A DNA stretch of 64,000 bases from Spirogloea muscicola (taxonomy: Eukaryota; Streptophyta; Zygnematophyceae; Spirogloeales; Spirogloeaceae): positions 222,823 to 286,822 of the forward strand of contig WELB01000137.1 in NCBI GenBank assembly GCA_009602725.1. Direction: 5' to 3'. This document shows, piece after piece, positions 35,653 through 44,923 of this stretch (position 1 is the first letter of the stretch; the number at the start of each line of letters is the position of its first letter). The notes beneath the pieces are model-generated. The model ran no database searches and had not been told where the DNA came from. It saw nothing but the letters and a program-made list of their open reading frames with translations. Made by a program: the position numbers and the translations under genes.

Positions 35653-35949
35653 AGACCCACGTCCCAGTGGCAACTGTAGCCTGGGACCATCACTTCCACC
35701 TATTACCTTCCCCTTTTGTTGGCTCGTTAGCTCAGGTGTTTCGTATGCACCTAATCATTTGTCTAAGCAATTCTACCTGTGCACCTTCCGGTGACGGTAT
35801 GGAGTGGTCCTTCTCTCATCCAGCATCTTGCAGGGCTGGTTGACGCGCGTCATCGCAGTCGGGGGGGCAGCTTGGCCACATTAGCATGCAGGCAAGTTGG
35901 ACATGAATTCTACATGATTTTTGCTCAATTGGGGAATCCAGCGCTATTT

Positions 35950-36030
35950 GGCCCCTTCGTACCTTGTCAATCAATCTGTCGGGCTGGCTTTTCACAGCCC
36001 TCGCCCCCTTTGGATGAGCCTACTTCTCAG
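35950..36030 (+). repeat. Family A hairpin element
   Basis: The hairpin is at 35981-36000 (GGGCTG, loop GCTTTTCA, CAGCCC), with GGCCCCTTCGTACCTTGTCA upstream and CTCGCCCCCTTTGGATGAGC downstream. Confidence 0.7.
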
Positions 36031-36134
36031 TAGGTGCATCTTATAGAATGCGGCTCTCGCACAGTTGCAGCGCTCTGAAGCTGTGGCTATTAATCAGCGT
36101 GGTGGACGCACTTTAAGTTAGGCTACCAGCTTCC

Positions 36135-36629
36135 ATGGCGGCGCTCCGGCTCCCCAAGTTAGCGTGTCGATTATATGTTCGCTCAAATGTGATTACTAAT
36201 GTCACACCGTTCCCTAAGCATGCACGGCAAAGACCCGCCGCATTTGGCTGCCACAACAGTCTCGCTGCTGCGGTCGTAGAGCTGGACGCCCTTTGCCAAA
36301 TACCGGTCGAGAAAGTGGTGTCCTTCGGAGCCCCGTTCAAGCGATTCCACCGGGCAGACTCTACCACGCCGGAGACGCTCAAGCCGTCCGCCGATTGGCG
36401 TCACTTCCAACCAGAGCTAGCGCAGTGCTTCATCAGTCAATCAGCGACCTTGGACGAGGCAGTGGACACCTTGCATGCCTTGGCGACAGTCACGCCCTTG
36501 CGGCCCGCACCAGCAGCCTCGAAACTAGACACGTCGCCTACCCTGGAACCGGCAACAACCACCACCGTTGCAAAATCAACAATATCGAGGGGAGAGATGA
36601 CCGCAGTGCTGGAGAAGTGGAAAAGATAG
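36135..36629 (+). other. Unrecognised single-exon open frame
   Basis: A 164-residue frame starts at an ATG and ends at 36629, inside the repeat island. The peptide has a normal amino-acid mix (for example WRHFQPELAQCFISQSATLD, then EKWKR at the end) and an alanine/proline/threonine-rich middle. It might be a gene, a mobile-element remnant or chance. No family is recognised and nothing upstream identifies a promoter. Confidence 0.25.
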
Positions 36630-36754
36630 GCATTGCGATCAACATCTCTTTAGCAAAGACCGCAACATAGCCTGAACTGTAGACACAGAGTAGCTCACAA
36701 CCAATACTGGCATCTCTATACGCTACAGCGCAATATCATCTGGTGGAAGAAGAA

Positions 36755-36805
36755 AGACGCGCAGTGCGCATCAATTCAAGCGAAGGAGGAGCACAGTAAC
36801 TCCCT
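36755..36805 (-). repeat. Family B element, partial, inverted
   Basis: On the minus strand this reads the CTTGAATTG start of the core and the GCGCACTGCGCG part; it is truncated on both sides. Confidence 0.4.
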
Positions 36806-37029
36806 CCTTGCGGCAAGTAGCTACGCAGATATCGCCCTCTTGCGGTGACAAAAGTGGGGCTGTATGGTGCCGCCATATCAAGCAACGATGACCGTTCCTG
36901 GGTTGATACGAGTTCCACCATCTCCACGTTCGGTAACGGTGCATTCGGCGTCTGCGATCGCCGGGACAGCTTGCCGAAACCCCTGGGGCCCGGCGCGACC
37001 GGCCAGGGCACAACTTGGCCCCCTGGGTG

Positions 37030-37090
37030 CTCCAACTTGCATCACCCGGGGATCGAACCCGGGAGCAGCACTCCGGTTCTCCGGTGTTCT
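37030..37090 (-). repeat. tRNA T-arm-like sequence
   Basis: On the minus strand CCCGGG-TTCGATC-CCCGGG (37045-37063) forms a perfect T-arm-like hairpin with a B-box. No matching acceptor stem or D-arm was found, so this is at most a tRNA-derived fragment. Confidence 0.3.
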
Positions 37091-37177
37091 GTGCAAGAGG
37101 TCCAGAGCGAACAAGGTAACCCAAAAAGGTCCACGAACGGGAACTGCCACTGTCTGATGCACTTAGTAGATTGGTTC

Positions 37178-37242
37178 TCCTCTTTGGCTTGAATTGGCCT
37201 CCTTTTCAATTCATGCGCCCCGCGCGCCTTCTCTCTCTCTTA
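37178..37242 (+). repeat. Family B hairpin element
   Basis: The TGAATTG/CAATTCA stem and the GCGCCCCGCGCGCC and CT-run end are intact. The first 15 bases of the family are missing. Confidence 0.7.
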
Positions 37243-37544
37243 TCATCTTATTTAGACAAAATTGTAATCAACGACGCGGCCCGTTGCCTGTGCTGGCAGC
37301 GCACTGGCAACTTGAGAAAGAATGTGGACCTTAGAAGTTATTTCAAGCTGGCCCCTTCGAAAGTGCATCCTTTGCGTCGCTGCAGCCAGAGAACTGCGCT
37401 CTTCAGATCAGATGAGGGGAGATAAACAGGGAGAGGTTGGAGAATTTTCAATCGACGAATTGCAGCTGCTGATGTGAAAGAGCCGCTGTGGAAATTAGGT
37501 GCACAAAGAAAGTGTTAAGATCTCATTAGCACAGACAAAGGCTC

Positions 37545-38830
37545 GGCAAACAAGAAGATTCCGTGTTTTAGAAACTAATGTAGGCCAACTGGCCAAGTAC
37601 TAAGGCAAGCACATCTAAAGATCTACATGACTACAGCAGATTGACCCCGCTAAATAATCACGGGTCAAAACATAATGGTCACTATTCAATGCGTGAATTC
37701 TAGATGCCAGAAACGGAGCCCTTCTGCCACCAACTAGAGCTAGCCCAGCTTTCTGGTGCAAGGCACTAGCCTGAGCACGCTGCAAACAGGCCGAAACTCG
37801 TCGTCGCAAGAGCGACAGATATGCAGCTGGCAAGCCCATCTCAGCCGGAAGCACATCTGCACGTCGAGTGTAGCCTAGACTGGCAATGTTTTGAAGGAGT
37901 GTGGAAACGAGGACCCAAACAGCCAAAGATGTGCCGCTGGCAGGAGCTGATCGCATTGGGGGTAATCGGAGTAGTGCCGCAGTTTTCTTTGTTCTGCACC
38001 GCCCACTGCATGCCCAGCGATGTGTGTCGATGCTGGGCCTTTATATGCCTCCGTAACAACAACGTCGACCAGGGCCCGTGGTCCTCCAGCAGGTTGCACG
38101 CCCACAATGTCAAAGTGTGCGGCGATGATGACGTCCCTGGGCGTCCGTGGTGATAGGCATGATATTGTTGACTTCCACGACCGCACGGTAGCCGGCGTCG
38201 CGCATCAAGCCCGCCAGGGCGTCGCGAAGGAGATTATGAATGCCCACCACTTCTGGTCCAGTGGGCCATCTCAGCATGTGAGTGGCGAGCACAACACCCT
38301 CTGCACGGAAGCCGCACTCGCACTGGCGCACCCCAATCAGGCAGTTAGGTGGGAGGCCGAGAAAGAGTTGAAGCGATGTCCAAAAGGCCTCGGAGCTGAT
38401 GCTGAAAGCGTTGGCGACGGAGGGAGAGGTGATCCAGTCAGTGGCACCAGGTGTGGCCAGAGAAGTAAGTCTTGCCAAGCTCCTTGGATTCTTCTGAATC
38501 TCTGGCAGCCTCCTCAACCTTCTGCGGCGTTCGTCTTTCACTGCCGTAACCAGTCCGGATGGTGCCCCTCTATCAGAAGCTTGGGCGAGGGCGGAGAATA
38601 GCGTGTGTAGAGGTTGGAGAGAGGGGAAAGAGCTGATGGCTGAGTCGCGGATGCTCCCCAGATCCGCTTGGAAGGGGAAGGAGCCTTCCTCCACATTGCG
38701 TACAGGGTCGTGGAGGCAAGGGAAGCGCATGGGGAGCAGGGAGGCGATCTGGTGCCAGCAGCCCAGGAAGGCTGCTTGCGCCGTCTGCTCCAACGACCGC
38801 AAACAGGGCGCTCCTAGCGCTCCTAGTTAG
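37545..38830 (-). mobile_element. LINE (non-LTR retroelement) C-terminal coding remnant and 3' end
   Basis: This is the longest copy of the LINE in the window. On the minus strand it encodes parts typical of the C-terminal region of algal non-LTR retroelement proteins: AAFLGCWHQIASLLPMRF, LGLPPNCLIGVRQCECG, HNLLRDALAGLMRDAGYR, ALVDVVVTEAYKGPASTH and RKLRHYSDYP. The shared end ALHQKAGLALVGGRRA, the TTGACC...GGTCAA hairpin and the common tail follow. The coding region is not continuous and the reverse-transcriptase core is absent, so the copy is dead. Family naming rests on remembered patterns, not a search. Confidence 0.5.
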
Positions 38831-38849
38831 CGCTTCCCTGGCCCATTCG

Positions 38850-38935
38850 GTCTTTGTCAATACTTCTGTCTGGGCTGGCCTCTCCCAGCCACCGCCCTGT
38901 CTTGCCACTTCTCTTGGAAGCGTCTTTCTCCATGT
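38850..38935 (+). repeat. Family A hairpin element
   Basis: The hairpin is at 38872-38890 (GGCTGG loop CCAGCC). GGCCCATTCGGTCTTTGTCA lies upstream. A second, more diverged hairpin at 38994-39017 keeps an extended stem (GGCTGGCAT / ATGCAGCC) round a new loop. Confidence 0.65.
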
Positions 38936-39029
38936 CAGCAGTGGGTCCAATGAGCCGACGTGGGGGTGAGGAGAGGGAGGACATTCCTTTTTTGGGCTGG
39001 CATTGTATTATGCAGCCATCGCCTTAACT

Positions 39030-39320
39030 CGGAAGAATTTCGTGTATTTGAAACAAACGTAGGCCAAATGGCCGAGTAAAAAGGCAAGCACATCTGAAGA
39101 ACTACATATGCTACAGCAGATTGACCCGCTCAGTGACCACGGGTCAAAGCATAAAGGTCACTAATCGATGCATGAATACTAGATGCCAGAAACGAAGCCC
39201 TTGAGCCCGAGCCTGAGCCCGAGCTCGAGCCCGAAGCCTCTGCCACCAACTGGATCTCGCCCAGCTTTTTGGTGCGAAGCACAAAACTCGGAGGACACTA
39301 CTTGCTTTGCTTGATGTGTT
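39030..39320 (-). mobile_element. LINE, 5'-truncated copy with GAGCCC expansion
   Basis: The copy has the same tail (GTTTGTTTCAAATACACG) and hairpin (TTGACCCG...CGGGTCAA, 39120-39146) as the other copies. Its coding end is interrupted by a GAGCCC/GAGCTC-type microsatellite at about 39205-39236. Confidence 0.6.
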
Positions 39321-39329
39321 TGGACTTGC

Positions 39330-39372
39330 CAGCCACCAGTCAATCTGGCCGCGCTTCCTCTCACTTGGAAGC
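39330..39372 (+). repeat. Family A element, right half only
   Basis: CCAGCCACCAGTCAATCTGG and CCGCGCTTCC match the tail of the subtype at 3020-3092. The left hairpin arm is missing. Confidence 0.5.
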
Positions 39373-39439
39373 TTCAAGGTGAAGCCGGAGACGGAGGTGG
39401 GAGGCGATTGGCGAGATTGGGGCTACCCACTCTCCCCAC

Positions 39440-39820
39440 CCACTCTCCCCACCCCTCCGTCCCTCTCTTCCTTCCCATCCTTCCCTCCCTCCCCTTCATC
39501 ACCCACCTCTCTCTCTCTTGCCGGCCTTCGTTTGTTTCAGATACACGCAATTTTACTTGCCTTTCTACTTGGCCACTGAAGCCCGTCACCCAATACACAA
39601 CCATTCTCTCAGATAGGACGACGCTTACAGTAGACCGCGATCGCTGTGAGTGGCCAGCCCAGAAGAAGGGGCCCGAGAAGGGCGCAAAACATCCAGTTTC
39701 TCTCACTCCACCCGCCCGCCCCCCTCTTTCTCCCGCGCGCCTTCTCCCTCTCTCCCGCCCGCCCAATCCCTCTCACTTTCTTGCTCTGTCTCTCTCCCTC
39801 GCTCTCTCCCCCCCGCGGCG
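39440..39820 (+). repeat. Pyrimidine-rich (CT/CCCT) tracts
   Basis: Two strongly CT-biased tracts (about 39440-39540 and 39700-39815) flank an inverted family A hairpin (39643-39660). They lie upstream of the decayed VOC gene and may be its old promoter. Confidence 0.5.
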
Positions 39821-40033
39821 TCACAGCGACGCCTGGGCGTGCCACACCCGCACAGCCATTAAGAGCTGCAGGCCGTGAGGAAGCCCATAACGAGCAGTCC
39901 CCTCCCCACCTCTGCACACCTGCAGCAGCAGCTGCAGCTGCGAGCCTCCGAGTCTCTGCGCCCGCCGCTAGCCGCAGCAAGGCTCTCACAGCTCCACGGA
40001 CCCAGCTGCACCGCAGCAACCCCGTACGCAGCC

Positions 40034-40757
40034 ATGGCCGATAGCGCGCTGCCTGCGCCGACGTCACTGACCCCGTTCCTGTTGGTGGAGCGCGGCAAGG
40101 CCCATGAAGCCGTGGAATGTACAAGAGCACGCTCGGCTTCGAGCAGATGGAATTTGACGTCGACCCCCGGGCCTCTGAGGACGGCAAACCACTGCTGATG
40201 CATGCCCACCTGAAGAATGGAGCGGCCGAGATTCGCCTGGCGGATGCTCCAGCAAGCCGTTATCCACCGTGAGCGGCCGTGACTATCAACCCCTCTCGTC
40301 CTTGCAATCAATAAGGTCAGATAGGCGGGTTTGAGGAATCAGACAAATCTGCTGTACTTCTCTATGCTTCCTAGTCCTGCTGTACTTCCTCTGTGCTTCC
40401 TCTAAGTACCAAAGCGGCAAGTCGGTCAAAAATGTTGTGTAGGAAGGGCTGGCTGCATGTTGCAAACACTGAGCTACATAGGTTATCAGCATCAACCAGA
40501 ATGGGATACCTGCTCACCCATACTGCACTGCCATTGTCAGTCGCCAGACTCCAATGGAGCAGAAGATCACTTGCCACTTCATGCTGTTCATAAGCGAGGT
40601 AGACAAGCTGGTCGCCAAGGCAGAGAAAGCGGGTGCAAAAGTCACTATGGCGCCACATGATGCTTTCTGAGGAGCACGATACGCTGAGTTCGTGGACCCG
40701 TTTGGTTTTGCTTGGTCTGCACATCACCAACCATGCAAAGAGCCTGCTCAGATCTAG
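40034..40757 (+). pseudogene. VOC / glyoxalase-like protein, decayed
   Basis: The intact parent would be a single-domain VOC protein of the PhnB / At5g48480 type. The first exon (40034-40268) reads MADSALPAPTSLTPFLLVER, then GKAHEAVE, and after a frame slip near 40119 continues YKSTLGFEQMEFDVD and HLKNGAAEIRLADAP to a good GTGAGC donor. A second exon (about 40546-40757) reads SPDSNGAED. After another slip it reads HFMLFISEVDKLVAKAEKAG and VTMAPHDAF, an in-frame TGA at 40668 where the family has Trp, then GARYAEFVDPFGFAWSAHH. Two frame slips and one nonsense change in about 150 codons make it a young pseudogene, unless sequencing errors explain the slips. Confidence 0.75.
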
Positions 40758-42573
40758 GTATAGCAGAAGCTACGAAGCAATGCAGAAGCTTCTGCTTGTA
40801 GCAACAAGGCTCTGCGCTTCCAGTGCTACGTAAATGCTCACTCATGTAGCTTTTACAGTTGAGTGAACATGCTCATGTGCTGGCCTTGACCAGGGAATGT
40901 GAAGGGAGTCTTTCTTATACTCTCACTTCACCCAAATCCCGCAATGTCAACCTCACTTCTTGTGATGCTATCCACTCAACAATGTCTACTGTGAAGTACC
41001 ACAGCCGCCGCCCGTGACAGCATCGTTTACTTGTCAAGCTAGTCTTGCCATGTGCAATAGCTATCAGTGAAATACAAATCTTACAAGAAAGGTGTTCTCG
41101 TCAATTGTCCTAGCCCACTTGATTGACTGAGCAGGTCGTGGCAGGAATACTGAGCAGGTCGTGGCAGGAATGGGTGTCATACAGAAGTGCGTTTTCAACA
41201 GAAGAGAATAAGGAAAGCCCGACAAATGCATCCAAAGTGGCACAAACAGAGGCATCTAGGCATGCGACATGCCAGACAAGCACGTCCGGCTACAGCAACT
41301 ATGCCTGCTTTTGAGAAGACTCCTTGTGAGGTTGGAGTCAATGTCGTCTTAGTCTTACTTAGCAAACAGAGGGCAACTTGCATTGCTGGTATTTGAAACA
41401 ATGGTGACAATGGTACTGGAAAACGATTGGTACATGAATGGTGTTGTGACTGCACAAATAGCTTTGTTATCATACTCCCAAGTCCTCACAGATGACCATA
41501 GTGCAGAAAGGGGAAATCCTCAAGGCTTCAATACAAGGAATACAGACAAGGCCTCCCTGAATCTGTCCGCCCAGATGATAATTCGCAATCATTGCTAAGG
41601 GGAGAGTTTACATCCGATCTAATTGGTAGAGATTGAAGTATTTGGCTTCATCAATGTGGACAGAGGCTGACACTTTGCCTGCTCAGAACACTTGCTGAGA
41701 TAATTAGTGTAGTGGGACTGCTGAGCAGGCCAGGCATGAAGACGGAAGATAAGATTTTGCAGGGGCAATGGTTTATCGGATGGGGAGGAGAGCTATGGGG
41801 TGGTATAAGTTTGAGCGTGAGGACGCCGCGACTACTGTCGTGGTATCATGGGCATTAGTGATGGGCCACCAAGAGGGGAAAGAATGAGAGATAGACGAGC
41901 TGCAGTGCTTGGACCGAGAGAGCTTAAGTGAATGGCGTATGCCCACAATAAGTGGCTGTCAAGAGCGAGCCTGAGTAGGCAGATAGAAGGTTCATATGAT
42001 GTCACCTGACTCTGTGCAGCTGACTAAGTCCTTGGGCGAAGTGACTTCCAAGGCAATGCTGCACCAAGCTGCGCTGTAACTGCTTAGCTCTGTGCAGCTG
42101 AATGTTGTCCTGTCAATAAGCACATACCACCCTGAGTGCTTCTGCTTGGAGGGGAAGAGGACCATCTCCTGTAGCCTTCTTTTGAAGTGATTGTGCAGGG
42201 TCCATCATCGACGGTGACAACAAATGGTAGATCCTCTTGACAACAGTCCCTACAGCAGCATATGCAGGAGAACCCTTGGTGTGTTAGCCCAAGCCCAGCA
42301 AAATCCTCAGTATATCGAGCCTAAAGAAGGCCGGCCTGAGGCACTGTGCACAAGTTGCTATCATGGAATGAAAAAACAGCTTAATCAGCCAATGGCCCAT
42401 TTGGGTCATCATCTAAGTCATTGAGCTGTCAAAGAGCTGTCATGAGCAGAGAAAAGTAAGTTATGACAAGTAACTGCAAGCTGGGCGCTTACCCTCCACC
42501 TTGCTTGCTGGAACGGCATCGCCAGCAGCAGGGATGCATCTCTTTAGGCGTCAAGCAATCCAACGTCCTCAGG
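40758..42573. other. Intergenic, no gene seen
   Basis: Frames on both strands are short and unconserved. A 23-bp tandem duplication (41127-41149, 41150-41171; core GAGCAGGTCGTGGCAGGAAT) is the only structure noted. The last part is probably the YJU2 3' UTR. Confidence 0.5.
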
Positions 42574-44087
42574 TCAGTCGCTGTTGTCGCTGCTGTCATA
42601 GGACGAGACCAAGGAGGCGAGGCCGCCAGGGCCTTGGGCAGCGGCAGTGGCAGCCCCGTTGACGGCTCCAGCGGCCGCACCTGCAGCCGGCGGTGCCTTC
42701 ACCACCTGGGACGAGGGCGGGCCACCTCCGCTCGCCTTGACCTTCACAGCAAACGTCACCGGCAAGGCCCGCAGCACGAAGCCCGCATCCCGCTTCTTCG
42801 CCGGCTGCTGGCCTGGCTCGCTAGCCCTCTCACGCTTTCCCGAGTCCGCTTCAGCAGCGGCCACGCCCTCCTTGGCGCTCTGCGGCGGCTCTTGGAGCGC
42901 CTCGGGTCCGCCGTCCGCCACAGCAGCGCGGAGCTCGCCATCCTGTGCCGCCCCGCTCTTCTCCGCCGCGTCGGCCTCCGGAAACGTGCTCTCCTCCTCG
43001 TCGTCCTCGTCGTAGTCAATCGAAACGCCGTCGTCAACGGCGCCACCGTTGGCAGCAGCCGCCGCGTTGCCGGCCTTGGTGTACCGGCGCACGAGGCCGC
43101 CGGCGAGGGGACTCTGGAACACCACCGAGCGCAGCAGCGCCTCGTCCTCGGCGTCCAGCTCCGCGTCCGAGCGCGGCGCCGCTGGCGCGGCCGTGCGCTG
43201 CAGTGCGGCGAGCATGGCGTCGGTGCCCACGCCCGCCTGGCGCGCCCGCATCGTGCGCATCTCGTCCAGCGCCGCCATGATGTCCATCTCGCGCTTGGAC
43301 TCGGCCGTCCGGTTCTCCAGGCTCTTCATGGCGTTGCCCATCTCCTCGGCCTCGCGCTCCCGCCGCGCCACGTCCTCAGCCTCGTCCTTGGCGCGCCACG
43401 GCTCGAAGTTGCGCGTCGCCCCGGCCTCCTGCGCATTCAGTGTAATTGCGTGAATTCATTCTAATTGCTCTAGCAACTGTCAGTACAAGAAAACTCTATC
43501 AAGCTATTAATATAGCTGAATTCTAATGAATTGTAATACCGACCTGGAAAATGTTAGTCAGACAATCCACGTCCTTGTGAGCAGCTGCTTGATGAGTCCT
43601 GGCCCTGTGGGTCTCGATAGAAGTGGGAGATCAAGAGCCGGAGACGGCAGCTGAGAGAGCGCACCATGGTGTAGTCGCTGTTCTGGGGGTCCGTCTTCAT
43701 GACGAGCTCGGCGGAGCAGCGCGTGCACTTGAAGTAGAACCGGAAGATCTGGATGCCCAGGTACGCCTCGCCCACCGCGTCCTCTTTCTTGCTATTGAAT
43801 TTTTTTCCCTTGTAGATGTAGTTGCCGCATGTGCTGCACCGGATGCTCATTGGCAGCATCATGCGCACCTGGGCGTTTGAGATTTAGGGTTTAGGAATTT
43901 GGGTACTCAGAGTAAGGGTTAGGGTTTATGGGCCGCGCTCAAGGCGAAAGCCCATCTCGACGGCGACGGCGGCGGCAGTGGCGGCGCTCACCTTCATCTG
44001 TGCATTCTTGGGCTGCTTGCGGCGTGGGATCGTGGCGGGGTCGAAGTCCGGCGGGTAGTACTTGTTCAGCACCTTGCGCTCCCCCAT
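42574..44087 (-). CDS. YJU2: Splicing factor YJU2 / CWC16 (CCDC94 family)
   Basis: YJU2 enters the spliceosome with or after Prp2 and promotes the first catalytic step. Three exons in phase give 384 residues: 43992-44087, 43665-43868, 42574-43428. [20 protein letters not shown] is the family start; an in-frame upstream ATG adds only a poly-alanine run encoded by a GCC repeat and was not chosen. Exon 2 has the zinc-binding pairs CSTCG and CTRCS around [14 protein letters not shown]. Exon 3 holds GATRNFEPW, a charged coiled coil and [17 protein letters not shown], then an alanine- and acid-rich tail ending SYDSSDNSD. Intron 1 carries TTTAGGG telo-box-like repeats. It is divergent from the PRR gene, 836 bases apart. 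Confidence 0.95.
43880..43928. promoter_or_regulatory. Telo-box-like tract in YJU2 intron 1
   Basis: GAGATTTAGGGTTTAGGA and AAGGGTTAGGGTTTATGG lie in the first intron. On the gene strand they read as AAACCCTAA-type boxes. The placement matches uL24m intron 1. Confidence 0.6.
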
Positions 44088-44923
44088 GGCGGCGGCGGCG
44101 GCGGCGGCGGCGGCGGAGGCGGCGACAAAGTAGGGCAATCGACGACCTAATCAGTCCATCAGATTCCGGCCGGGTGTGAATACAGTGGAGCGCCGTTCCA
44201 GGAGGCCAGTGTGAAGATGTTCCCCAGGTCCTGAGGAGCCTGTTCACACTGGTGCTTTCCCGCTTGGTCTCGAGGGCTTTGGCCCGCGCCTCGCGGGCAC
44301 GTGGCGCACCCCGGGCGGCTGCCGCCGGCGGGCAGCCGCGCGACGTGGCGGGCTACAGCGCCAATCGCTGGGGCGAGCGCGCGTGAGGGCCGCGCGGTGG
44401 CGCCACGCGCCGCGCAACCGGTGGTCCGCCCGGGCTTGGGCCAATGCGTGGCCAGGAACGGATTGGGCTCGCCGGAAATATCCCGGCGCGACCCACCCCG
44501 CGGCGCGCTAAAGATCCGGCCACGTCGGCGGCGCGCTTTTTCCGCTTTTCGCCGCGGATGGCTGCGCCGCAGGGGCCGCCGATGCGCGCCATCCTCTCCC
44601 CCCCCCCACCGTCTACCATAGCCGATATTTCTTCTGCCGCCCTCCGCGCTGCGGCGCCGCCGCCGCCGCCGCCAAGGCCGCGGTTTTAGCCGCGGCGCTT
44701 CTGGCCTGGCCCTGATAGCCGCCACGTTGCCTTCAAGCGGGGCCATCGCAGGGCCAGGCCGCGCTCCGGGGGCTCGGCAGGGCCGTGCGATGCAGACCGG
44801 GGTCTCTTGGCCGCCCCCTTCGCAGGAGCAGGGGCGGAGCCGCCGCCGCCGCCGCCGTAGCTTGGCAGGCGGGGCACCGCCGCCGTTAGCGACGACGCTG
44901 GCATCCTTGTGGTGCCGCCGGTC
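44088..44923. promoter_or_regulatory. Bidirectional GC-rich promoter region, YJU2 / PRR
   Basis: The region is a CpG-dense spacer with a (GGC)n run at 44088-44125 and a CACGTG core near 44301. No TATA box is obvious. Long frames on both strands reflect base composition only. Confidence 0.5.

Larger units (their letters stand above)
32380..40033. other. Repeat island with LINE remnants
   Basis: A gene-free stretch of about 7.6 kb is dominated by family A, family B and LINE fragments. Two GC-rich patches (32940-33180, 36950-37080) and a minisatellite (34531-34700) are embedded. The only long frames are one unrecognised 164-residue frame (36135-36629) and a LINE coding remnant. Confidence 0.65.

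Noticed and set aside
37030-37090. A tRNA gene on the minus strand
   Set aside because: Only a T-arm-like hairpin and B-box are present; no acceptor stem, D-arm or anticodon arm pairs with it.
37545-38830. The LINE remnant as a functional host protein
   Set aside because: Its coding region is interrupted, its 3' part recurs as truncated copies elsewhere in the window, and no intron-exon structure is seen.
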